From Elysia marginata (Eukaryota > Mollusca > Gastropoda > Plakobranchidae): a stretch of DNA of 20,123 nucleotides. Below are positions 1 to 9,900 of the stretch, in pieces. A program made the position numbers and the translations under genes. The first letter of the stretch is position 1. Each line of letters begins with the position of its first letter. The notes under the pieces were generated by a model that saw only the letters and a program-made list of their open reading frames with translations, made no database searches and had not been told where the DNA came from. Where the stretch lies: contig BMAT01006261.1 of NCBI GenBank assembly GCA_019649035.1, forward strand, positions 10,355 through 30,477, written 5' to 3'.

Positions 1-504
1 CTTTTTAGCGGGGGGGAGAAGTTCTTGTTTTAAAAGTACACTTTTTTTTTGTTGTTTCTGTATTTTTTTATAAGGATAATGGTTCGAACATAAATCTACC
101 TATTCGTGCGGAATTATGTAAAAGGTGCGTAATATTTTTTCATATCGAACCACACAAAGAAATGCGCAATCTTCAAGAAGGAATGCGGAACAGGTTTTGT
201 TTCCCAGGTTGTGATGTAGATTTCGGTCAGAACTATTGTTGAAGAGAAAGGAAGTTAATAGACGATTTACAGATGGCATAAAAATAGATCGTTTGCCTCC
301 GTTGTGGACCTTGTTTTGTTTTTTACTTCTCTCCTTGCCATGCCTAAGTTTAGCCGTAGCTTTGGACAGTTCTTTTATGGGAGATAGACACTAAGAAGTT
401 TGGCGTAGGAGGGGAAGGGTTGGGGGGGGGAGGATGGAATGAAATGTAAAGAGACACAATGAAAGTTTGTTGTGAAAGGAAATTAAGGAATTTCTCCACC
501 TATT

Positions 505-900
505 GTTAAGACTGAAAGCTAGAGAAAGATATATACGAGTTTTTAAGAAGAAGATACTGGAATAGTTTGACACATAGCGACGTAGACTTGCAATATATGA
601 ACACAGATGAAGGCGCTGCAAGGGTGGTGTAAGATAAAAAAAATGAAAGAGGTAATGATTGAGCTTGAGAAAAAGAGAAAGACTGATAGACAGATGATTG
701 GACAGACACACAGTCAAACATGTAAAAGAACATTCAGAGGAGGGTATAAGAAAGAGTAAGACAAATCAAGATAAGAGTTAAAAGACCGAGGAAGATATAG
801 ACATGCAGACAAAATGGGATAGAGGTTAAAAGATCGAGGAAGATCGAGACAGAAAGACAGAAATAAACCAAGATTAGATAGACAGGCTAATGAAAACAAG
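505..900 (+). repeat. Purine-rich (GA/GATA/GACA) tract with 48-bp duplication
   Basis: The strand is almost all A and G with scattered GATA and GACA. Within it GTTAAAAGAYCGAGGAAGAT occurs at 777-796 and again at 825-844, a 48-bp period. The reverse-strand open frames here are low-complexity products of this composition. Confidence 0.6.
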
Positions 901-1879
901 ACACGTACCACCCTCTTCGTGAGTTTTTACCAATGCTTTTAGAACAAAGGTAGAATTCTCAACATTGTTCAAGCATAGATTACTGTTAATAAAATAACAT
1001 AGACTTGTTGAAAAGTTATTCACCGAATCATGATAATTTTGTATTATATTCATAACAAAAAGAGTTTAAACTTATAATATTAGTATAATTTCATCTTAGG
1101 TTATATTTTTGGTACATCAAACTCAATACCAGCTATAGGTCACGCCGTTCACTGTATAGATCAAAGAGAGCGCCTGTTCGGTTTGTCACTCTGTGCCTTC
1201 CAGGCCAGGACCAACAATGGTCAGTCACGACTTTAATCAGAAACCAATGGAAATTACCTGTCGGCCAGACGCCCGGAGATATATACATGATGAAATAACT
1301 CCGAGCATGCCTGAGTTAAGTGCAAGTTCGATGTGCGCACTGAAACTGATGAAATGACCTCGCTAATTCAAAATTATTTAGTAAGGTAAATATTCCAGGT
1401 CTAAAGAGTACTACACGAAACAAGAAAGCTCATTGGCTTTACGCTTTCATCAGACAAAAAAATAAATAAATAAACACGTATAAGACGTGTACATAAATAG
1501 GCAAACGGCTAACAATATTATGGAATGACCTCGCTACTATAACTACAGCAGATAGTGAACTCTAACAATAAGTGTTATAGACACTCTTGGTTCGCGAAAC
1601 TTTGAAACGTGAAAAACAAGTTGGTTTTTTTTCATTGAACTGGAAACAGCAAGATTTGTGTTCAAGCCGTAGCTTTTTCTATACGTGCAGCACATGTAAC
1701 TTATTGTCTTTGGCCATTTCTAATTTAATTTATTCAATACTATGAAAGTAATATCACTACTGATTGTGCAGTGGCAGCCTCTACAACCTGTATATAATTA
1801 TGTATTCTTTGTTTTTGAGGTTGTTGGTGTAATGCTTACTTCAGCAACAGTGTGGGCCCTCGCACCAACCCACATCATC

Positions 1880-1912
1880 CACACACACACACACACACAC
1901 GAGCGCGCGCTC
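1880..1912 (+). repeat. (AC)n microsatellite followed by a GC-alternating palindrome
   Basis: About ten AC units (1880-1900) run directly into GAGCGCGCGCTC (1901-1912), a perfect 12-bp palindrome. Both parts are alternating purine-pyrimidine. Confidence 0.9.
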
Positions 1913-2194
1913 ATTCAGAACCGAAGCATTGGCATTATCGTCCAGAAAATAAATGATTACCGTCACAAGGCTGTTCTGTTGACGCACCTTTCGCGAGTGT
2001 TTAGGTTAGCTAGACAAAGTAGATTTCACTATGCCCTTCATATATTGCATATTGGTAACCAAAACTCCACCTCAAAGATGGCTGCCTGCTCTACACTCTG
2101 GCGGCCTAGCTCATTTTGCTGTTGCAGCACTTGCCTTACTTTCGGTACTTATCCACGCTTTCAATCAGTCAAGAAAGCGGAAAGTAAGTAGGTA

Positions 2195-2660
2195 GAGAGG
2201 TGGAATATAAATCATTTGTACATAAACGAATAGATGGATATGCAGTTATCTATTAATTAATACAAAAATTAACAGGTAGGTAGATTGGCTCGTGGGTATA
2301 TAGATAGTCCTGTTGATAATATATAAAAAAGATAGATCTTATAGAGATAGGTATACCGATAGATTGGCAGGTAGTTTGGTTAAGAATAGATTTAAAAAAA
2401 AAAGATATATTTGAAGGTAGTTTGGTTTAGAATAGATAAAAAGACAGATGAAGAAATAGATGTGCAGATAGATTGGTAGGTAGTTTCGTTTAGAATGGAT
2501 AAAAAGATAGTCCTAGAGATAAATATGCAGATAGGTCGGTAGGCATGTAGATTGGAAGGTTAAAGGGCAGATAAAGAGTAAGGATGGCTGTTTGCTCGGT
2601 AAGACGATAGGTCGGCAAATAGGTAGGAAGTAGATAGGTTGCTAGAGAGAAAGGAAATGA
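2195..2660 (+). repeat. Degenerate TAGA/GGTA repeat with higher-order units
   Basis: The region is dominated by GATA, TAGA, GGTAGG and TTGGTAGG words. A higher-order element, GGTAGTTTGGTTTAGAATAG or close variants, starts at 2370, 2416 and 2479, followed each time by GAT and an A-rich run. This suggests decay of an expanded tetranucleotide array with local duplication. Confidence 0.75.
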
Positions 2661-2749
2661 AGTGTGGGATTAAAGATTAGAAACTCAATGCCTAAGGTAG
2701 ATTTAAAAAAAAAACAGCGTTAGAGCCAGAGAAAGGCGAGAAAGAGGGA

Positions 2750-2790
2750 CACAGAGAGAGAGAGACAGACAGACAGACAGGCAGGCAGAG
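2750..2790 (+). repeat. (GA)n and (GACA)n microsatellite
   Basis: Short AGAG run, then six or so GACA units, ending GGCAGGCAGAG. Confidence 0.9.
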
Positions 2791-3118
2791 ATGCTATCGA
2801 CTCTGAGACCTGTTTTACCTTCTAAAATCTTTTTCCCCTTCCGTTATACAAGTTATCGAGAGATGTAAATTTTGTGTTAAGACCACAAAATATGCTGTGA
2901 ACACGGATTTGTGAGGATTGCACTTTCTTGGATCGCACAGAGAAGAGTTGGAAGTCTAAACTGTCGTACATCCGCGTGCCCTTTCGGGTGTTTGTTTTTA
3001 TGATCGCTTGAAAGTCAAAGGGGCTCAAAAATGTTATATCTAGCCTTTGGTGTTGTTGAAATGATGTGCGTTCTTTCCTGGTGGTTTACGTAGCATTCTT
3101 GGCATACCGGTACACAGT

Positions 3119-3121
3119 CTC

Positions 3122-3192
<71 letters not shown>

Positions 3193-3219
3193 CTCTTTCT
3201 CTCTCTCTCCCCCCTCTGT
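3119..3219 (+). repeat. (TGTC)n and (TC)n microsatellite
   Basis: TCTG/TGTC units (about 3121-3152) pass into TC dinucleotides (to about 3180), then TTTC-interrupted pyrimidines. Confidence 0.95.
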
Positions 3220-3529
3220 CTCTCTCTGTGCATCTGTTTGTAATCTCTCTGTTTCTGATGTCTTTCTGCGTCTATTATTTATTTGTATTAATATGTTTAC
3301 ACGTCATTCTGTACACAATTATTACTTATTCATGTTTCTCTGTTCATAAATACTCTTTTCTGTCGGCTTTTTGGACCTAAAAATAATACAATGTATGCGC
3401 TGCTACCATCTTCGATCTCTACCTGCTGTCTATCATTACGTCTTTCTTCACTAATGATCATCGATTGTAGAAGAAAATAAACCTATCCATTTTAATTACC
3501 ATTATGTGAACGGGTTTGTTGTTTTGTTG

Positions 3530-3554
3530 TTTTTTTTTTTTTTTTTTTTTTTTT
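3530..3554 (+). repeat. T25 homopolymer tract
   Basis: There are 25 consecutive T residues, preceded by GTTTTGTTG. It could be the antisense A-tail of an old retroposed copy, but no element is recognisable next to it. Confidence 0.9.
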
Positions 3555-3651
3555 GCCCCGAATGAATTTTTGTCGGAATATTAATGCCGCCAACTCGACA
3601 CAGATTAAAGATTAGGCCGCCGCCTATATTGCACTGTGCGTCCTTCGTTTC

Positions 3652-3779
3652 TGACGTCATAGCAGGTCTTATTTGCCTTTACTCAATCGCTTCCAGAGGC
3701 TCATCATGAGTGTTTTTAGTCTGTTTGTAGGGATGTACGCATGCGTTGGCCCGCCCACCCACAATGCACCATGGGTAGT
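3652..3779. promoter_or_regulatory. Cluster of promoter-like transcription factor motifs
   Basis: Within 130 bp there is a full palindromic CRE, TGACGTCA (3652-3659), an NRF1-like palindrome ACGCATGCGT (3737-3746), a GC-box-like CCCGCCCACCC (3750-3760) and, on the minus strand at 3758-3779, a sequence resembling the ZNF143 motif (ACTACCCATGG, then TGCATTGTGGG). These motifs typify TATA-less promoters in animals. Direction and target gene are unknown, and no downstream first exon was identified. Confidence 0.35.
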
Positions 3780-3819
3780 CCTATGCAGTTTTGATAAGAA
3801 ATTGCCCAAGAAGAACAGA

Positions 3820-3846
3820 AGATCTAGATCTAGATTGAGATCTAGC
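3820..3846 (+). repeat. AGATCT/TAGATC palindromic repeat
   Basis: AGATCTAGATCTAGATTGAG followed by ATCTAG. AGATCT occurs three times in 26 bp, and the segment is largely self-complementary. Confidence 0.8.
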
Positions 3847-4418
3847 CTCCCTAAATTGTTTATAATGACGGTCTGCGGAGCTTGGAATTCCGCGGTGTTT
3901 CTTTCTTTCTTTTTCTTTTTTTTGCTCTTGCTAATGGTCTGACGGCGAGAGTATTTGAGTGCACACATGAGAATGTAGATTCGGGTTTCATGTCTCAAGA
4001 GTCTAAGTTATGTTGCATCTTATTTCGCAAGCTTTTGCGTTTACAATATATGCTCTAGTTCTTCCTCTATTTTTCATTCCTTATTTTGGCTCATTTCAGG
4101 TGCATAGAGTTATTGCAAAGGAAGGCCACAGTAATATAGGCCAAACCATCGAACCTTGAAAAATGCCACGTTCTATATCTAAATACAAGACTTGGATTAA
4201 GTCAGCATAATTATGGCATGCGCGTCCTGATGCCTTAACTAAAGACGTGACGAACATTCATAGGAAGGACACTTATGCAGTAGTTTTTTGGGTGTTTTTT
4301 TTTTCAAAAACATATTCATTAGTTTGGTCTGATGGTTTTTGCTAATCTATGTGAAATTGAGACACTGTAGTGCTGTTGTCTTGTTTGCTTGAGTTATATT
4401 CCTTTCTCTGCCGGACTG

Positions 4419-4420
<2 letters not shown>

Positions 4421-4456
<36 letters not shown>
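4421..4456 (+). repeat. (TC)18 microsatellite
   Basis: A perfect TC run, followed by further TC-rich sequence to about 4490. Confidence 0.95.
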
Positions 4457-4462
<6 letters not shown>

Positions 4463-5618
4463 TCTTACCTTCTCTTTCTCTCCCTCACTCTCATAGTTTT
4501 AGCTTATCTCTTTTAGGGCTTCTTATACTTTCTAGGGCCGTCCAAGCAGCCAAAATGAACGAGGTCTTTATTGTCAGTAGTGTGCATTGGCTTCCAAACT
4601 CGGATCAGCAAATAGTAGAAGGTTACGTTAGTGGTAGCCGAGGGAGGAGGTTAGGGGTCGCCAGGAGTATGTCGCAATAGCCTGAGTTGCCGACGACATT
4701 TGCATCTTTCTCGTTGTATAATAAAAAGCCGCAAGTGCCAAGTAATGCCAGACATTTTTTTTGTTTTTGTATTCTTGTTTCAATCATTCTAAAGATATCC
4801 TTGCAGATCCTATCACTCTAGCCTTTCCGTTTGAGGAAAAACTGTGAGAAGTGGGTCACCATTATGTCAGCCCAGAGCCAAAACCCATTTTCTCATACTT
4901 TCAAAAAGATTAATTAATTAACGGCTCTACTGCAACAATGGTGATGTGCAAGAGGTCAAGGGGTAGAAAGCTCGCTGTGAGTTCTGCCGAACGGCCGGCT
5001 AGGGTTCGAAACATGTCCTTAGCGGCTGTACTTTTGCAGTCAGTCGTTGACAATGATTCTCAAAGGAAACAATCAGTAGCTAAAGTTATAAAAATAAACC
5101 CGTGAACGGAGTGATTGACTGGCTTGTACGCTTAGATAGCACGAATACTCGGCGGGTGGTTGGACCTGTTCTAATTTCTAGAGCCCTCCCTTGATATGTT
5201 TCAAACAACGTAGGCATAGGGTGTACACGAAATAAGAGACATGGATTCCATTTTTCAGTTATTTTCCGTTGTTTTTCTTCTTGTTTTTGAAGCATGAGAA
5301 ACTACAGGAACATACAAATTTGATCAAAACTGATTCCATCAACAAAGACAAACCAGAGCCCCTAAATGACGTGTTTCGGTTAAGTTCATTTGAGCGTGAA
5401 CATAGCGTTAAGGTTTCAGTTTCTTTCAGAACATTTGAGAATGAGAGGTATCCTTGTAGAGAGCTTGATGTCTCTTGCCGCTTTCCGCCAAAACGTCATC
5501 GTTCAAATCAAGGCATCTCAACAACGCTGATAGTTAAGTAGGGCTATGTCTAGCTACTCATTTCATGTTATTATGATTGCTAAACGAGTTATTTGATTTG
5601 GTTCGCTAATTTCTCCAG

Positions 5619-5829
5619 ATCTCTGATAACTGCCGAATCAAGTTCAAGCGCAAGAACCGCCGTAAGTGCAGCAGCCGCAATATGGCGGTGCCCACCGGAA
5701 GTTATGCTGCTAAGGAGGTCAAGGACACCGGAAAGAGTCGGCTGCTGAGGTGGGCGGAGCAGACGTTCGGCGCCGTCACGTCGTTCAGTGTGGTGGAAGG
5801 CCGCGCTGTGCAGTTCTACTCTGGCCGAG
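5619..5829 (+). CDS. TGFBR3: Exon 1 (first recognised): orphan domain, WAEQTFGAVTSF block
   Basis: The acceptor is TTCTCCAG at 5611-5618 and the donor GTAACC starts at 5830. An in-frame TAA at 5607 forces the exon to begin after it, so this is an internal exon rather than a first one. It opens ISDNCRIKF, which resembles human VSEGSVVQF, then has a basic run (KRKNRRK), then SRLLRWAEQTFGAVTSF, the clearest orphan-domain match in the gene. Phase at the end is 1. The only Met, at 5682, lies inside the domain and is not a credible start. Less certain is how the first 40 residues align to vertebrate betaglycan. Confidence 0.9.
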
Positions 5830-6866
5830 GTAACCAAATCTAAACATAAAAGAGTAGAACAATTTGTTGTTTTTTTTCTGTTAGGGGGAAAGCTTAGAGC
5901 TAGAGATGTCCTTCTGAGACCAGCCATGTTCGTCAAAAATGTATCAATTTTTTTTTACAATTATTGAACTAATCAGACAAACTTGTCATAAACCGTTAAA
6001 TTTAATTTGTGTTTGTTTTAACGGTTTTTGTCTCAAGTGTGCGTACGTTTATCAATAAATACCGTAACATAAGATGTAGGACACCTGAAACTTAAAATTA
6101 GAGATCCTCAATATATTGACTTGGAAGTCCATGTTCTGTAATACATGTGCCTATGGTATAAGTGAATATTATGCTCAAGAATTTTTCTTTTATTAGGTTT
6201 TGGCACAATATGTTGAGTTGTAAAAGTCGTTTAATTTAAAGAAATTTGTCTCAATACATATAGTCCTCTCCTTAGGTGTCCAGTGTCTAGGTGTCATAAT
6301 GAATTCTTGTAGTGATTATTTGGGTGGAAATCCTATTCTCTAATAAAGAGTAGAAAAGCTTGTCTTGAGCTTTTTAGAACAGAGCCAATATCATTTCTTT
6401 TGGTCGTTTTTCTTCTATCATCTATCTATCTCTCTCTCCCTGCTCAGACTCCAGTGCAGGCTCCAGTTGCGATGCCACAAGCCTTCAGACCAGTCAGCGA
6501 GCCTTTACCCACCGAGAAGTTCGGGTACCACTTGTTGGGTGTCACTCTGAGGATATGGGCAGGATTTTCACAGTGTAAGTTGTACTACACTAACATGGCT
6601 AGACCTTTATACATAGTGTTGTAAAATGGCTGTATCAAAGTTTTCTCTTTTTGCTACATTGGTTAATTAATTCCCTCAAATTGTTTTATCCGTGAGTTAG
6701 CATGTTAGTGTTACTTAAAAATATTTTTAATTTCGTGTCCGTAAAAAAAGCCCAAAAGTCTAGTTTTAAGCAAGCAAACTAATATTAATGTTTATAACTT
6801 TCTCAAGCTATTATCTCTCTCCTTCGCTAGGTCTTTGCAATAGTATAGCCTCCCTCTCTTTTTCTT

Positions 6867-6922
<56 letters not shown>

Positions 6923-9900
6923 CCCCCCTTTCTTTCTCTCTCATATTGCTTGAGTATGGAGTTCATTCCATGTACATCCTCTAGTTCTGGTGGAATAATC
7001 ATAATGTGCTACCATGCCGGCGCTACCCTGTTTTGTCTGCACAGTTTGCCAATTGCATGAGCTACAAGAAATTATCGGCGTCACAAGGAAAAGGAAAGCT
7101 AGTAGCATCATTGACACCATTATGACTGACTTTCTAATCCCTGATCAAGTTGCAAGCCATCAACAGAGATTTTCCAACATTCCTCTCCCAATGTTATCTT
7201 CCATATATTTTTTCAGTGCTGTCACTCTTTACTACGTACCACTCTCTTTTTTTATTTTTTCCCTGGTATTTTATGAACTGAATCTTAGCAAAGATGAACT
7301 TTGAATCCTCAGACGGTCTTTCATCATTGAGCTGCTGGACCGGCCACCCCCGTCCCCAGGCATCGACGGTCTGGACGTCGACATCGAGGCGTACAAAGAG
7401 CCTAACCACAACACAATGTCCAGCTCAGGCCAGCCTGCTGTGGTAGGCCGAGGACCGCTGCTCCGGGAGCTTGCGTCCACTAAGAGAACTGGTGCTGGCA
7501 AGGAGGTGGAGTTTGACCTGGTTATCAAGACGCCCTCTAATCTCAAGTGGAAGCTTCACTCCAGGTCCATCTCCCGCAAGATCAACATTGTGGTGAGTTT
7601 CACTGTGTGTCTGTGTTTGATATTTAGCGATGCAAGTTTTTACTTTATACTTTAGCAGGAAATTCCCATTTTTTTCTTATATGAATCTTCATCTTTCTTG
7701 AGTAAAAAAAAAATTGAAAATCTAATATGGACTTGTTAACAAGATGATTGTACTGAAGAAAATCAAACAACTCTCAAGTAACGTTGACAGGAACTTATTA
7801 CAAGTTAACTTTGTTAGTGATATATAAAAAAATCTTATACCAGTATCTGTTTTGTACCAGAGCCTGGTGGCATATTTCATAGAAGTCTTGAAAATTGTTT
7901 GGAGTTTTGTGTGTTCACTGCATGCACACTTGGGTATTCCTGTCTTTAATTTTTTTCTGTTGAAATGCCGGCCTACTTTAAACACAACGTCAAATTATCC
8001 TAAGTTTTGTTTCAATACTGGGGTTTTGTATGTAACATCTACAACTTCTACCTGCAGTTATAATTAATGTATGAAATTGCAAGCCTTCAACTAGCTATTT
8101 TGTGCTTTCCTTTGCTTTTGTTCTATTGTTTCAATGGCTGAAAATTCCTGTTAGGTAAGTGTCCCTTCATCGCTTGTTTCGATTTTGAAAGTCTTTAGAC
8201 TTCCTTTGTCGATGTCGACTATAACCTTATAAAACTATCTTAAAATTATTTTTATTAATTAAGTAGGACTAGGAATTTTAATAATAGATAAAGTATCATA
8301 TGTTCAAGCACTGTTGATCAGAGTGAGTTTAACGGTTTATTCTCTCTATCTTTCTACCTGCAACCAGTCCAACTCTCAGGACGTGAAGACAAACGGCATC
8401 AAGATCAGCGAGATCGGGTTCCGTGAAGAGGTCATCCAGGACACGGGACAAGACCTGGTCCAGTGGACCAACGACTTTGTGAGCACCACCTGGGTCTACG
8501 TCGGCGTGCGCGGGGCAAACACCTTCAAGCTGCATGTGCCCCCTAAAGGTGAGTGCCTGTATCTCTGTACACGGTACTTTTAGGGAAGGGCCAGGTGTAT
8601 TGAGAATGAGATTAGAGAGCAAATTATTGTTCTTGAAGTCAATTGCTTGAAGGCAAGAGCGATAATTTTGTGCTCTATTCCCATTCCCAATCAGTGGGTG
8701 AGAGGTTATTCATGGTTAAATAACTGCAAACTGGGTGACTACCCAAATGTGGGTGTAGTGTTGTAAATGTGTCTGTCTGTATTCATGTGCTGCTAGCTAG
8801 GTGTTGCTGTGTGTGGTTTCATTTTCTGGTAGATAGTTTTTGACTTTCCAGATTAGTTTGGTGTTTTATAATGAAAAAAATAAAAAGTAAACAGAAAGGT
8901 ATACTCTAATTAGGTATGATTAAATGGGCTTAACTTTCAACCGTCAAACTGAAATCTGTTCGTTTTCTGTCTGAGCCCAGGTATTCCGATATTGAGATAG
9001 TTAAGGCAAAGAAAAATGTTCGTTGAAGAGAACTTCTTGTAAGAGTGTTGACTTTTTATATATCATATCATACAGTGGAAGGGCGGGGGAGGGAAGTAAT
9101 GTTTTACACAGGGTTTGATTTAGTTGTTACAACGATATCTTTTGTGGTATGATCATCAATGATGATTTTTTCCAAAAGTTTTTGTGTTTTCTGATGCATT
9201 TATGCTTATTATGAAAATTGACATGTAAAAACAATTCATTAAAGTATTTGGTATTTTCTTAACTCTTGTACTTGTAGTAATGAGATATGGTGAACATAAT
9301 GGTGATCTCAAAAACTTGTTCACTTAACAGGTCACAAGATAGGCCGAGTTTCCAAGACTGGTTCAAGCCCCCTCGCACCATTCCCAGGCATCAAGACCGG
9401 CACAGGTCAGTCTGATAAGGGAGAGAGCGGCAGAGGCGTCAGTCGAGAGGTGACGCCAAGGGCGGGTTCCTGGGATGCTGTGGACAATGCCGACCAGCCG
9501 GCCTGGACTGGCGTTGGTGGCGGCAGCAGTGGTGGTCAAGGGGCTGGCCAAGGCACTAGTGGGGTGAGCGGTTCCTCTGTGGTCAGTGCCAGGTGTTACA
9601 ACACCACCATGGAGGTCAAGCTGCTCAAGAGCTTTGTTGAGGTGAGAGCCTGACCGCTCAAGTTTAGTGGACATAACCATACTCTATTATATGAGATACA
9701 GTGAAACTTTTGTTTTAGTGGAAGGTTTAAATTAAAAATATAATGGAATTAGGATGAACCAGGCACACATTGATCAGGAGACTGATTCATTGGAAAGGCG
9801 CAGGCCTAGGCCTAAAATTGCCGTAACTAGTCTCAGGTTTTTTTTACTAGAGTAGTGGGTATTCATTTGTTTTCCAGGGTTTAAAATGTTTGAAAGCCTT

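Larger units (their letters stand above)
1..5618. other. No recognised exon: intron or upstream flank of betaglycan
   Basis: I looked for signal-peptide-like starts and orphan-domain-like segments on the + strand and found none that I can defend. The open frames are driven by pyrimidine or purine tracts, or lack domain similarity. Contents are purine-rich repeats (about 505-900), degenerate TAGA-type repeats (2195-2660), microsatellites at 1880, 2750, 3121 and 4421, a T25 tract at 3530 and a promoter-like motif cluster at 3652-3779. Confidence 0.6.

Noticed and set aside
1742..2191. 149-codon + strand open frame
   Set aside because: It crosses the (AC)n microsatellite, shows no recognisable domain and has no splice or promoter context of its own.
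2750..3180. (GACA)n at 2760 and (TGTC)n at 3121 as an inverted repeat pair
   Set aside because: Both are ordinary microsatellites whose complementarity follows from composition; no flanking homology supports a mobile element.
3015..3233. Arg/Glu-rich minus strand open frame
   Set aside because: It is produced by the (TGTC)n/(TC)n microsatellite read on the reverse strand.
3669..3998. Overlapping open frames on both strands near 3.7-4.0 kb
   Set aside because: No domain or signal peptide is convincing, and the plus and minus frames shadow each other over a regulatory-looking and repeat-containing stretch.
5003..5013. GGTTCGAAAC, similar to a tRNA B box (possible SINE)
   Set aside because: There is no convincing A box at the right distance and no A-tail or target duplication was seen.
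5682..5684. ATG in exon 1 as the protein start
   Set aside because: It lies inside the orphan domain, and the upstream codons (ISDNCRIKF) still match betaglycan, so the exon is internal.
6788..7060. Open frames on both strands over the intron 2 TC repeat
   Set aside because: Low-complexity Ser-Leu or Glu-Arg runs within an intron.
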